A program made the translations under genes and the position numbers. 64,000 nucleotides of DNA from Georgenia thermotolerans (lineage in GTDB: Bacteria > Actinomycetota > Actinomycetes > Actinomycetales > Actinomycetaceae), in the NCBI RefSeq assembly GCF_009193185.1, contig NZ_VUKF01000001.1:166151-230150 (forward strand), given 5' to 3'. Below are positions 7,966 through 16,674 of this stretch, one piece after another (positions within the stretch are counted from its first letter, which is position 1; each line of letters starts with the position of its first letter). Under the pieces are notes generated by a model that ran no database searches, had not been told where the DNA came from, and saw nothing but the letters and a program-made list of their open reading frames with translations.

Positions 7966-9426
7966 ATGACGACCGACGTCACCACGCAGTGGTCAGGCAA
8001 GCTCTACTCCGGCGGCTGGGTCGCCGGTTCCGGCCCGCGCATCGAGGTCCGCTCCCCCGCCACCGGCGAGCGCCTCGACGAGGTCGCCTCCGCGAGCACC
8101 GAGGATCTCGACGCCGCGGTCGCGCAGGCGCGCGAGGCCCAGCGGGCCTGGGCGGCGCTGCCCTACGACAAGCGGGCCGCCGTCCTGCTCAAGGCCGCCC
8201 AGCTGCTCCAGGAGAACCCCGAGCGGCTCGCCCGCTGGCTCGTCGCCGAGGCCGGCTCGGGCCAGGGCAAGGCCGCCTTCGAGGTGGGCCTGGTGACCAC
8301 CGAGCTGCAGGAGTCCGCCGCGCTGGCCTCGCATCCGTACGGGGAGATGCTCCGCTCGGTCAAGCCGCGCCTGTCCGTCGCCCGGCGGGTGCCGGTCGGC
8401 GTCGTCGGGGTGATCTCGCCGTTCAACTTCCCCGGCATCCTGTCCATGCGGTCGGTGGCGCCGGCGCTGGCGGTGGGCAACGCCGTCATCCTCAAGCCCG
8501 ACCCGCGCACCACCATCAGCGGCGGGTTCGCCCTGGCGGCGCTGCTGGAGGAGGCGGGCCTGCCCGCCGGGGTGCTGCACGTGCTGCCCGGCGGCGCCGA
8601 GCTGGGTGCCGCGCTGGTGGCCCACCCGGGCATCCCCTGCCTGTCCTTCACCGGCTCGACGACGGCCGGCCGCAAGATCGGCGAGGCGGCCGGGCCGCTG
8701 CTCAAGAAGGTCCACCTCGAGCTCGGCGGCAACAACGCCCTGCTCGTGCTGCCCGACGCCGACCTCGACGCGGCCGCCTCCGTGGGGGCGTGGGGTTCCT
8801 TCCTCCACCAGGGCCAGATCTGCATGACCACCGGGCGCCACTTCGTGCACTCCTCGGTGGCCGACGAGTACGTCGCGGCGCTGGCGGACAAGGCGAAGAA
8901 CCTCACCGTCGGGGACCCGGCCGACCCCACCAACGCCCTGGGCCCGATCATCGACGCCCACCAGCGCGACCGCATCCACGCCATCGTCACCGGCGCAGTC
9001 GAGCAGGGCGCCACCCTCGCCGCCGGCGGGGAGTACACCAACCTGTTCTACCGGCCCACCGTGCTCGGCCACGTCCGGCCGGACAGCCCCGCCTACACCG
9101 AGGAGATCTTCGGCCCCGTCGCCCCGGTCATCACCTACGACACGGTCGAGGAGGCCATCGAGCTGATCAACGGCTCGGACTACGGCCTGTCGGTGAGCAT
9201 CCTCACCTCGAACCCGTACGCGGCGTACGAGCTCGCCGACCGCATCGACTCCGGCGCCATCCACATCAACGACGCCACGGTCGACGACGAGGCGACCGCC
9301 CCGTTCGGCGGCTCGAAGGCCTCCGGGGTGGGCGGCCGGTTCGGCGGCCCGCACGCCGGCCTGGAGACGTTCACCGAGACGCAGTGGATCACCATGCAGC
9401 AGGAGATCGAGCGCTACCCGTTCTGA
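7966..9426 (+). CDS. NAD(P)-dependent aldehyde dehydrogenase, benzaldehyde type
   Basis: A protein of 486 residues, normal for the family. The oxyanion Asn is in VISPFNFPGILS, the general-base Glu in LELGGNNALLVLPDADL, and the nucleophilic Cys in HQGQICMTTGRH. The overall pattern resembles bacterial benzaldehyde or vanillin dehydrogenases, which oxidise aromatic aldehydes to acids in the cytoplasm; substrate is inferred. The start is set by a GAGG element ending three bases before ATG 7966, with a second purine block (GGAGAG) upstream. It stands alone, facing the DUF1918-DUF1876 gene. Confidence 0.92.
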   Translation: MTTDVTTQWSGKLYSGGWVAGSGPRIEVRSPATGERLDEVASASTEDLDAAVAQAREAQRAWAALPYDKRAAVLLKAAQLLQENPERLARWLVAEAGSGQGKAAFEVGLVTTELQESAALASHPYGEMLRSVKPRLSVARRVPVGVVGVISPFNFPGILSMRSVAPALAVGNAVILKPDPRTTISGGFALAALLEEAGLPAGVLHVLPGGAELGAALVAHPGIPCLSFTGSTTAGRKIGEAAGPLLKKVHLELGGNNALLVLPDADLDAAASVGAWGSFLHQGQICMTTGRHFVHSSVADEYVAALADKAKNLTVGDPADPTNALGPIIDAHQRDRIHAIVTGAVEQGATLAAGGEYTNLFYRPTVLGHVRPDSPAYTEEIFGPVAPVITYDTVEEAIELINGSDYGLSVSILTSNPYAAYELADRIDSGAIHINDATVDDEATAPFGGSKASGVGGRFGGPHAGLETFTETQWITMQQEIERYPF

Positions 9427-9474
9427 TGCCGGCGGCTGTCTGACGAGCCCGCGACCGACGGCGCCGGTGACCTT

Positions 9475-9550
9475 CCTCGGGAGGCCGCCGGCGCCGTCGT
9501 CGTGGGTGCCGCCCTCGGGAGGCCACCGGCGCCGTCTCTCGTGGGTCAGC
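9475..9550. repeat. 38-bp tandem duplication
   Basis: Two adjacent copies (9475-9512 and 9513-9550) share CCTCGGGAGGCC, CCGGCGCCGTC and CGTGGGT with a few substitutions. The second copy includes the stop codon of the gene at 9546-10046, so the duplication extends that gene's last codons and 3' flank toward the aldehyde dehydrogenase gene. Confidence 0.7.
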
Positions 9551-10046
9551 GTGGGGAGATCGTCACGTCGTGCTCCCCGGTGGAGTCCTCGACGTCCTCG
9601 GCGGCGTCGGCGAGCAGCTCGTCGGCGAGGTGGTGCAGCGCCCGGGCGACGGCGACCTTGTCGCCAATGCGCGGCACCGCGCGGTCCCGGATGCTGCGCC
9701 GGGACTCCCCCGCCGCGCTCATTCCCGGCGCCTCCCCCGCGACGACGGCGACCTTCGCCGTCGTCGTGTCGTCGCCGAAGGCGTAGATCGAGACCCGGAT
9801 GTCCCACTCGCGCACCAGCCGCCCCTGGGCGTCGGCCGGCACCCCGCTCGGGGCCTCCGCGCCGTGCTGGGCGCGCACCTCCGCGCTGGCCCCGGGGTAG
9901 ATGATGCCCTCGCGCCCGTCGCCCCACCGCACCCGGTAGGGCGGCCCGCCGTCGGGGCCGCGCACCTCGATGATCTCGCCGTCACGCACCGCCTCGCCGA
10001 CGTGCGTCCCCGCAACGACGATGTGGTCTCCTCGCTGAGCCCGCAT
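9546..10046 (-). CDS. DUF1918-DUF1876 fusion protein
   Basis: A protein of 166 residues. Residues 1-60 (MRAQRGDHIVVAG then GEAVRDGEIIEVRG, GPPYRVRWGDGREGIIYPG) are the DUF1918 beta-barrel domain. After a short linker, residues ~80-155 (REWDIRVSIYAFGDDTTTAKV, GDKVAVARALHHLADELL) are DUF1876. Both domains are often separate small proteins in actinobacteria; here they are joined. GAGGAGAG precedes ATG 10046. Role unknown; DUF1876 genes are often in general-stress regulons, but nothing here shows that directly. Confidence 0.85.
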   Translation of the reverse strand: MRAQRGDHIVVAGTHVGEAVRDGEIIEVRGPDGGPPYRVRWGDGREGIIYPGASAEVRAQHGAEAPSGVPADAQGRLVREWDIRVSIYAFGDDTTTAKVAVVAGEAPGMSAAGESRRSIRDRAVPRIGDKVAVARALHHLADELLADAAEDVEDSTGEHDVTISPR

Positions 10047-10283
10047 GTCACTCTCCTCGTCGTGGATCGTGCCGTTGGCTCTACTGTGGCCGCACGGGCC
10101 CGGCCGGGGAAGCCCCTCCGGGCGCATCGCCGGTGTCGATCCGAGCCCGCCTCGTTGCCGGAGCGGCATGCTGGACCAAACCTCACGCCCCGGGATGCTC
10201 CGGCGTCTTCCCGGTGTTGACGTCCGCGCGGAGCGCTCGTCCCCGCGGCAGCGGCGGGACGGACCGGGAGAACGGAGCACCAC

Positions 10284-11282
10284 ATGGGCCAGGTCACGAC
10301 CGGGCGCGGCACGGCGATCAAGTTCGCCGCGCTGGCCCTGATGTGGGGGTCGAGCTTCCTGTTCATCCGGGTGGCGGTGGGCGCGCTGGCCCCGGCGCAG
10401 GTGGCGCTGGGCCGGTTGGTCGTCGGCGCGGCGACCCTGGCGCTCATCATGACCCTGACGCGGCGGCGCTGGCCGCGCGAGGCGCGGGTGCTCGGCCACC
10501 TCGCGGTGGTCGCCGTGCTGCTGTGCGTGGTGCCCTTCCTGCTCTTCTCGTGGGCCGGGCAGCACATCCCCTCGGGCCTGTCGAGCATCTACAACGCGAC
10601 CACGCCGATCATGACGCTGCTCGTCTCGCTCGTCGCGCTGCCCCAGGAGCGGCTGACCGCGGTGCGGACGGCGGCGCTCGCCCTGGCCGCCGCCGGCGTC
10701 GTCGTCATTGCCGCGCCGTGGATGCTGGGCACCGTCCCGCACGGCGAGAACTTCGGCCTCGGCCAGCTCGCCGCACTCGGCGCGACCGCCTGCTACGGCA
10801 CGGGCTTCGTCTACCTGCGGTGCTTCCTCGCCGGGGTGCGCTACGACGCCGTGACGGTGGCCGCCACGCAGGTGGGCATCGGGGCGTTGATCATGCTCGC
10901 GCTCGCCCCGTTCATCGCCCGCGCGCCCGTCCACCTCGACGGCGCCGTCCTCGCCTCGGTGCTCGCCCTCGGGGCGCTGAGCACCGGCATCGCCTACATC
11001 TGGAACTTCGACGTCGTGCGCGCCTGGGGCGCCACGGCGGCCTCGACCGTGACGTACCTGACCCCCGTGGTCGGCGTCGTGCTCGGCGCGCTGGTCCTGG
11101 GCGAGCGTCTCAGCCTCAACGAGCCGCTCGGCGCCGTCCTGGTCATCCTGGGGATCGTCGTCGGCCAGGGGCACGTGCGCCTGGCCCGCCGGCCGCGGAA
11201 GGCCGGCGCGCGCACGGCGCGGCGGGGGCCGCACGGCGCGGGTGCGGAGGAGCCCGTGCCGTCGGAGCAGCGGGTCAGCTGA
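10284..11282 (+). CDS. EamA/DMT-family exporter
   Basis: A protein of 332 residues with ten hydrophobic helices in two homologous EamA halves (FAALALMWGSSFLFIRVAVGAL starts half 1; ALGATACYGTGFVYL starts half 2). The family exports amino acids, nucleobases or small metabolites across the cytoplasmic membrane. The C-terminal ~45 residues are Arg/Lys-rich and cytoplasmic. CGGAG lies upstream of ATG 10284. It is divergent from the DUF1918 gene across a 237-base gap. Confidence 0.88.
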   Translation: MGQVTTGRGTAIKFAALALMWGSSFLFIRVAVGALAPAQVALGRLVVGAATLALIMTLTRRRWPREARVLGHLAVVAVLLCVVPFLLFSWAGQHIPSGLSSIYNATTPIMTLLVSLVALPQERLTAVRTAALALAAAGVVVIAAPWMLGTVPHGENFGLGQLAALGATACYGTGFVYLRCFLAGVRYDAVTVAATQVGIGALIMLALAPFIARAPVHLDGAVLASVLALGALSTGIAYIWNFDVVRAWGATAASTVTYLTPVVGVVLGALVLGERLSLNEPLGAVLVILGIVVGQGHVRLARRPRKAGARTARRGPHGAGAEEPVPSEQRVS

Positions 11283-11334
11283 CGCCGTGTGAGCCCCGGT
11301 CAGCCGACGCCCGCCGCACCGCCCGCGCCGCGGG

Positions 11335-12471
11335 TCAGCCGACGCCCGCCGCGGCGTCGGCCAGCGGGTAGTCGTTGTACCCGCGGTCGTCACCGCCGTA
11401 GAAGGTGGCGGGGTCGGGTTCGTTGAGCGGCAGGTCCTCGCGCCAGCGGCGCACCAGGTCGGGGTTGGCCAGCACCGGGCGGCCGACGACGACGGCGTCC
11501 GCCAGCCCGTCGGCGAGGAAGCCGGCGGCGGCCGTGCGCGTGGTGACCAGGTCGAAGCCGTCGTTGAGCAGGAGGGCGCCGTCGAACTGCCGGCGCAGGC
11601 CCTGGACGAGCTCGCCGGCGGGGTCCGGGCTGAGCACGCTGAGGTAGGCCAGGCCGATCCCGGTCAGTCCGGCCACGAGCGCGCCATAGGTGTCGCGGAC
11701 GTCGGGCACGTGCCGCTCGTCGAGGCTGTTGCGCACCCCGGCGGGCGAGATGCGCAGCCCCGTGCGGTCGGCGCCGACGGCGTCGGCCACCGCGCGGGTG
11801 ACCTCGACGACGAGGCGGGCGCGGTTGGCGGGGCTGCCGCCGTAGGCGTCGGTGCGCTGGTTGGTCGTCGGCGAGAGGAACTGGTTGAGCAGGTACCCGT
11901 TGGCGCCGTGCACCTCCACGCCGTCGAAGCCGGCGTCGATCGCCCGGCGCGCGGCGGCGACGAACTCCTCCACGACCGCCGGCATCTCGTCGGTGCGCAG
12001 CGCCCGCGGCACGTAGAAGGGCCGCTCGCCGTCGGGCAGCCGCAGGGTGCCGGGGACCGGGATGGCGCTGGGGGCGACGATGTCGCGGGCCGCGCCGTCG
12101 GGCAGGTGCACGACCCGCCCGCCGTGCATGACCTGCAGGACGATGCGCCCGCCGCGTTCGTGCACGGCGTCGGTGACCCGGCGCCACCCGGCCGCCTGGG
12201 CGGCGTCGGCGATGCCCGGCTGATTGAGGTAGGTCTGGCCGCGGCGGCTGGGGTACGTGCCCTCAGCGACGATCAGGCCGGTGCCGGCACGGTCGGCGTA
12301 GTGGCGCGCCATGCTCTCGGTGGGCACGCCGTCGTCGGTGGCGCGGCGCCGGGTCAGCGGCGCCATGACGACACGGTTGGGCAGCTCCATCCGGCCCACG
12401 TGCACCGGGGTGAACAGGTCGGGCGCGGGTGCGGACGCCGCGGCGGGGACGTCTACGAGAAAATCGGTCAC
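11335..12471 (-). CDS. Old Yellow Enzyme-family alkene reductase
   Basis: A protein of 378 residues, FMN-binding TIM barrel. Signature stretches are LPNRVVMAPLTRRRA, the substrate-anion pair in VEVHGANGYLLNQFLSP, and TDAYGGSPANRARLVVEV. The C-terminus (FYGGDDRGYNDYPL) is typical of NemA/XenB-like enzymes. It would reduce activated C=C bonds or nitro compounds using NAD(P)H. MTDFLV at 12471 is a plausible start. It is adjacent to, and in the same direction as, the small gene at 12481-12762, separated by 9 bases. Confidence 0.92.
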   Translation of the reverse strand: MTDFLVDVPAAASAPAPDLFTPVHVGRMELPNRVVMAPLTRRRATDDGVPTESMARHYADRAGTGLIVAEGTYPSRRGQTYLNQPGIADAAQAAGWRRVTDAVHERGGRIVLQVMHGGRVVHLPDGAARDIVAPSAIPVPGTLRLPDGERPFYVPRALRTDEMPAVVEEFVAAARRAIDAGFDGVEVHGANGYLLNQFLSPTTNQRTDAYGGSPANRARLVVEVTRAVADAVGADRTGLRISPAGVRNSLDERHVPDVRDTYGALVAGLTGIGLAYLSVLSPDPAGELVQGLRRQFDGALLLNDGFDLVTTRTAAAGFLADGLADAVVVGRPVLANPDLVRRWREDLPLNEPDPATFYGGDDRGYNDYPLADAAAGVG

Positions 12472-12480
12472 CCATCGAGG

Positions 12481-12762
12481 CTAAGCCCGGCCGGTCGGCT
12501 CCTCCGGTGCCGGGCCGCGTGAGATGCCGGACGCGCGCTCGCGTCGGCACTGCTTGACGTAGGAGACGATGCGCTGGACGGTGGCGGCCGCCTGCGGGTC
12601 GAGGCGGTGGGTGTCCACCCCGACGCACCGGTCACCGTCCGGCGCGGCGAGCACGCGCACGCTCACGCGCGGGGCGAGGTCCGGGACGATGACGCGCAGG
12701 GCGTGCTGGGCCTCGACGACGACGGCGTCGAGGTCGTGCTGCTCGGTTGCCTGGGTGGTCAC
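12481..12762 (-). CDS. Small conserved-looking protein of unknown function
   Basis: About 93 residues from GTG 12762. It is predicted soluble, mostly alpha/beta in appearance: DLDAVVVEAQHALRVIVPDL, VSVRVLAAPDGDRCVGVDTHRL, TVQRIVSYVKQCRRER. I do not recognise the family. The start choice rests on an AT-rich box (TATATC) just before this GTG and no ribosome site, which fits a leaderless mRNA; the frame continues upstream to 12798. It lies directly before the alkene reductase gene and may share its transcript. Confidence 0.6.
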   Translation of the reverse strand: MTTQATEQHDLDAVVVEAQHALRVIVPDLAPRVSVRVLAAPDGDRCVGVDTHRLDPQAAATVQRIVSYVKQCRRERASGISRGPAPEEPTGRA

Positions 12763-12766
12763 GACT

Positions 12767-12772
12767 GATATA
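12767..12772 (-). promoter_or_regulatory. AT-rich -10 box, leaderless
   Basis: On the minus strand TATATC stands four bases before GTG 12762, in otherwise very GC-rich DNA. The short distance suggests transcription starting at or within the start codon. Confidence 0.45.
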
Positions 12773-12827
12773 CGTGCGGGCGCCGCCGGTGGATGCACCC
12801 GGCGTCCGGTCCGGCGCCGACGCGAGG

Positions 12828-13652
12828 TCAGGCGCCGGCGCCCCAGTGGCCCGGCCGGGTGAGCGCGGGCGGGAGGCGGGTGGCGCCATCGCCCTTGGCC
12901 GCGGTGACCTGCGGCTGGGTGAGGAAGAGCGCGCCGGTGAGGTCGGCGCCGGCGAGGTCCGCGTCGCGCAGGTCCGTCCCGATCAGGTCGGCCCGCCGCA
13001 GGTCCGCCCCGCGCAGGTCGGCGGCGATGAGCAGGGCGCCGCGCAGGTCGGCCCCGCGCAGGTCCGCGCCGTGCAGGTCCGCCCCGAGGAGGTCGGCGTG
13101 GCGCAGCCGCCGGCCGGGGGCACCAGCGCGGGCGAGCTCGCTGGCGCGCAGCAGCAGCGGGTTGACCCGGGCGCGGTGGGCGGCGACGTCGAGGGCGAGC
13201 AGCTCGTCAGCGCCGGCGGCGGCCAGCCGCTCGGTCTCCGCCTCCGCGGCGGCGAGCGCGGTGTGGAGCGAGCGGGCGGCGGGGAGGGTGCGGGCCTCGG
13301 CGAGGTAGACGAGCATCTCGTGGAGCTGCCGCACGACGGGGAAGACCGCGAACATGCGGCGCGCGGTGCCCGGGTCCTCTCGCCAGGAGCGGCCCGCGAA
13401 CGTGGCCTGGGACACCCGCTGGCCGGCGCCGAAGCAGTCGTAGACGGTGCAGCCGGGGAAGCCCTCCCGCCGCAGCCGGCTGTGGATGCCGCAGCGGTAG
13501 TCGGCCTGGAGGTTCCGGCACGGCTCCCCGGCCGGCTTGTCGATGGCGAAGTCGGCCGAGGCGGTCAGCGGCAGCGCGACGCAGCACAGCCCGAAGCAGC
13601 TCGCGCAGTCGGCGCGCAGGGCGCCGATTGATGGGGCGGGCAGGGCGGGCAC
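12828..13652 (-). CDS. Pentapeptide-repeat protein with Cys-rich N-terminus
   Basis: A protein of 274 residues. Residues ~175-245 are pentapeptide repeats of the A(D/N)LxG type (ADLLG, ADLHG, ADLRG repeated), forming a right-handed quadrilateral helix. The N-terminal ~75 residues hold nine cysteines (for example CASCFGLCC and CTVYDCFGAG), and a helical middle domain has VRQLHEMLVYLAEA. The Cys-rich half suggests a metal or disulfide site; function is unknown. Pentapeptide proteins can mimic DNA or act as scaffolds. Confidence 0.85.
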   Translation of the reverse strand: MPALPAPSIGALRADCASCFGLCCVALPLTASADFAIDKPAGEPCRNLQADYRCGIHSRLRREGFPGCTVYDCFGAGQRVSQATFAGRSWREDPGTARRMFAVFPVVRQLHEMLVYLAEARTLPAARSLHTALAAAEAETERLAAAGADELLALDVAAHRARVNPLLLRASELARAGAPGRRLRHADLLGADLHGADLRGADLRGALLIAADLRGADLRRADLIGTDLRDADLAGADLTGALFLTQPQVTAAKGDGATRLPPALTRPGHWGAGA

Positions 13653-13734
13653 GGGGACTCCTCGGGCGCCGGGCGGCTGGGGCGGGGTCCATTGTCCCCC
13701 AGCGGCGGGCGGTGCCTCGCCCCTCCGGCTGCCC

Positions 13735-14430
13735 TCACTCCTCCACCCGCAGGCCCGACTCGTAGGCGAAAACGACCAGCTGGGCCCGGTCGCGCGCGCC
13801 GAGCTTGAGCATGGCCCGGCCCACGTGGGTGCGCACGGTCGCGGGGCTGACGGTCAGCGCCGCGGCGATCTCGTCGTTCGACCGGCCCGTCGCGACCCAG
13901 GCGACCATCTCCCGCTCGCGCTCGGTCAGCCGCTCCAGGCCCGGCCGCGGGGCCTGGGCGGGCCGGGCCCGCCGGGCGAACTCGCTGATGACGGTCCGGG
14001 TGACCGACGGCGCGAGGAGGGAGCCGCCGTCGGCCACCGCCCGCACGGCGCGCAACAGCTCCGCGGGGTCGGCGTCCTTGAGGAGGAACCCGCTCGCCCC
14101 GCCGCGCAGGGCCTCGAAGACGTACTCGTCGAGCTCGAAGGTGGTGAGCATGAGGACCCGCACGCCCGCCAGCGCGGCGTCGGCGGTGATCTGCGCGAGG
14201 GCGGCCAGGCCGTCGACGCCGGGCATGCGGATGTCCATGAGGACGACGTCGGGCCGGGTGGCGCGCACGGCCGCGAGCGCCTCGCGCCCGTCGCCCGCCT
14301 CGGCGACCACCTCCAGGTCGTCCTCGGCCTCGAGGATGGTGCGCAGCCCCACCCGGACCAGGCTCTGGTCGTCGACCACCACCACGCGGATCACCGGCCC
14401 GCCTCCACCGCCGTCCGCCGTGCTGCTCAC
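13735..14430 (-). CDS. NarL/FixJ-family response regulator
   Basis: A protein of 231 residues. The receiver has VVVVDDQSLVRVGLR and the phosphoacceptor in VVLMDIRMPGVDG; the C-terminal HTH is LTEREREMVAWVATGRSNDEI followed by SPATVRTHVGRAMLKL. GTG 14430 has GGAGG before it and overlaps the kinase stop by 4 bases (GTGA). Its likely target is the divergent ABC exporter operon starting at 15745, a very common arrangement for this class. Confidence 0.93.
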   Translation of the reverse strand: MSSTADGGGGGPVIRVVVVDDQSLVRVGLRTILEAEDDLEVVAEAGDGREALAAVRATRPDVVLMDIRMPGVDGLAALAQITADAALAGVRVLMLTTFELDEYVFEALRGGASGFLLKDADPAELLRAVRAVADGGSLLAPSVTRTVISEFARRARPAQAPRPGLERLTEREREMVAWVATGRSNDEIAAALTVSPATVRTHVGRAMLKLGARDRAQLVVFAYESGLRVEE

Positions 14431-15587
14431 GACGCCTCCTCCCCGACCGGCCGGTCGCCGTCGAGCGGCCACGACGCCCGCACCCGGACCCCGCCGCCGG
14501 GATGGCCGCCGACCTCCACGCTCCCGCCGGTGCGCACCGCCCGCTCGCGCATGCCGGCGATGCCGCTGCCCTCGACCAGCCCGCCGGCCGGCGGGCCGTG
14601 GCCGGTGTCGGCGACCTCGACGGTCAGCCGGCCCGGCGCCCGCCGCACGCGGACGACGGCGCCGGCCGCCCGCCCGGCGTGGCGCAGCACGTTGGTCAGC
14701 GCCTCCTGCACGATGCGATAGGCCGCCCCGGCGACGTCGTCCGGCACGCCGTCGGCCTGGCCGACGTCGAGGCGGACGTCGAGGCCGCCCGAGCGCACCC
14801 GCTCCACCATCGCGGCCAGGTCGGCCAGGCCCGGCGACGGGGCGCGCGGGGCGCCGCCGCGCAGGGCGACGACCTCGGCGCGCAGCCCGTCGAGGGCGTC
14901 CTTGCTCGCGGTGCGGATCGCCTCCAGCGCCGCGCGCGCCTTGGCCGGGTCCCGGTCGAGCACGTGCAGCCCGGCCCCCGCCTGCATCGCGATGACCGCC
15001 AGCCCGTGCCCGACGACGTCGTGCAGCTCCTGGGCCATGCGCAGCCGCTCGTCCGCCACCGCCCGCAGCGCCTGCTCCTCGCGCACGCGGGCCGCCGCCT
15101 CCCGGCGGGTGCGCACGGCGACCCCGATGGCCAGCGGCAGCGCCGTCCACACGAGCACCCCGAGCACGTGGGTGAGCGCCTCCGGCCAGGCGCGCACGAC
15201 GTCGCGCACGAGGATGACCGCGACGAGCACCACGGCGTCGGTCGCCCCGGCGACCACCGCGGTGCGCAGCGGCACCGACGCGGCCAGCAGCCCGGCGGCG
15301 ACCGCCGCAGTGATCATGATGGGGCCGTAGGGATAGCCGACGCCGAGATAGACGGCGACCAGGGCGCTCGTGGCGACGAAGACGGCGAGCGGGTGCCGCC
15401 GCCACGGCACCAGCGCGGCGGCGGCGAGCGTGGTGAGCGCGTACGTCCAGGCGTCCAGCGGGGCGGCCTGGGGCTGGTCCTGCCCGGCTCCCCCGGTCCC
15501 CGCCAGCGCGAACAGCGCCAACGCCACGGCGAGCAGCACGTCGCCGGGCCGGATCCCGCGCGGTTCGTCGGCCGCCACGGCGCCCAC
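14427..15587 (-). CDS. Sensor histidine kinase, HisKA_3 type
   Basis: A protein of 386 residues. About five membrane helices (VLLAVALALFALAG, ALTTLAAAALVPW, PIMITAAVAAGLLAASV and others) occupy residues 15-150. The phospho-His helix is AQELHDVVGHGLAVIAMQ, and the ATPase has NVLRHAGRAAG and EVADTGHGPPAG. It has little extracellular sequence, as in kinases that sense through the membrane or through a partner transporter, consistent with the divergent ABC exporter. The start is GTG 15587; no ribosome site is visible. Confidence 0.9.
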   Translation of the reverse strand: MGAVAADEPRGIRPGDVLLAVALALFALAGTGGAGQDQPQAAPLDAWTYALTTLAAAALVPWRRHPLAVFVATSALVAVYLGVGYPYGPIMITAAVAAGLLAASVPLRTAVVAGATDAVVLVAVILVRDVVRAWPEALTHVLGVLVWTALPLAIGVAVRTRREAAARVREEQALRAVADERLRMAQELHDVVGHGLAVIAMQAGAGLHVLDRDPAKARAALEAIRTASKDALDGLRAEVVALRGGAPRAPSPGLADLAAMVERVRSGGLDVRLDVGQADGVPDDVAGAAYRIVQEALTNVLRHAGRAAGAVVRVRRAPGRLTVEVADTGHGPPAGGLVEGSGIAGMRERAVRTGGSVEVGGHPGGGVRVRASWPLDGDRPVGEEAS

Positions 15588-15744
15588 GATAGGGGCGGGC
15601 GGCCCGGACCGCGTCCGCCTCGAGGCGGCGCCGACCTACACAGATCCGCGTACGGTCCCGCCGCCCGGCCCGCGCGGAACCTCGTACACCGGTGCCGCCC
15701 CGGGGCCGACGACGCCCGGCGCGCCGCGGCGGAGCCTGGGAGGC

Positions 15745-16674
15745 ATGAACACCGCGATCGTCACCACCGACAAGCTCACCAAGGTCTACGGACCGCGCCG
15801 CGCCGTCGACGCCGTGTCCATGACCGTCCGGGCCGGGGAGGTCTACGGCTTCCTCGGTCCCAACGGCGCGGGCAAGACCACCACCATGCGGATGCTGCTC
15901 GGGCAGGTCCGCCCCACCGCCGGCACCGCCACCGTGCTCGGCGCCCCGCCCGGCACCCCGGCGGCGCTGGCCCGCATCGGCGCCCTGGTCGAGGGCCCGG
16001 GCTTCTACCCCTACCTGTCCGGGCGGGAGAACCTGCGGGTGCTGGCGACCTACCGCGGCCTGGACGTCCGCGCCGCCGACGCCGCGCTGGCCCGGGTGGA
16101 CCTCGCCGGCCGCGCCCGGGACCGGTTCCGCACCTACTCCCTCGGCATGAAGCAGCGCCTCGGCGTGGCCGCGGCGCTGCTCGGCGAACCCGACCTGATC
16201 GTCCTCGACGAGCCCACCAACGGCCTCGACCCCGCCGGCATGGCGGAGATGCGCGACCTCCTCGTCGACATCGCCGCCGGCGGGCAGACCGTCCTGCTCT
16301 CCAGCCATCTGCTCGCCGAGGTCCAGCAGATCTGCGACCGGGTGGGCGTCGTCGCCCAGGGCCGCCTGCTCGCCGAGAGCACCGTCGCCGAGCTGCGCGG
16401 CGGGGCCGGCCTGCGGCTGCGCGCCGACCCGCTCGAGACCGCCGCCGCCGTCGCCACCCGCGTCCTGGGCCCGCACGCCGTCGCGATGGTCGACGACGAC
16501 CACGGGGATCCGGCGCTGCGGCTGGCCGCCGGGGCCGAGGCCGTGCCCGACCTGACCCGGGCACTGATCGCCGCAGACCTCGACGTCCACGAGATCAGCC
16601 CGCTCGAACGCTCCCTGGAGGAGGTCTTCTTCGAGATGACCGCCGCCGTTCCCGCCCTGGAGGTGTCCCGATGA
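15745..16674 (+). CDS. ABC transporter ATP-binding protein
   Basis: A protein of 309 residues. Walker A is GFLGPNGAGKTTTMRMLLGQ, the signature is YSLGMKQRLGVAAAL, Walker B is DLIVLDEPTNGLDPAG, and the switch His is in LLSSHLLAEVQQ. This is the DRA/bacitracin-resistance (BcrA) type with a C-terminal extension. GGGAGG precedes ATG 15745. It pairs with the permease that overlaps its stop by 4 bases. The exported compound is unknown; the adjacent two-component system suggests response to an antibiotic or cell-envelope stress. Confidence 0.93.
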   Translation: MNTAIVTTDKLTKVYGPRRAVDAVSMTVRAGEVYGFLGPNGAGKTTTMRMLLGQVRPTAGTATVLGAPPGTPAALARIGALVEGPGFYPYLSGRENLRVLATYRGLDVRAADAALARVDLAGRARDRFRTYSLGMKQRLGVAAALLGEPDLIVLDEPTNGLDPAGMAEMRDLLVDIAAGGQTVLLSSHLLAEVQQICDRVGVVAQGRLLAESTVAELRGGAGLRLRADPLETAAAVATRVLGPHAVAMVDDDHGDPALRLAAGAEAVPDLTRALIAADLDVHEISPLERSLEEVFFEMTAAVPALEVSR

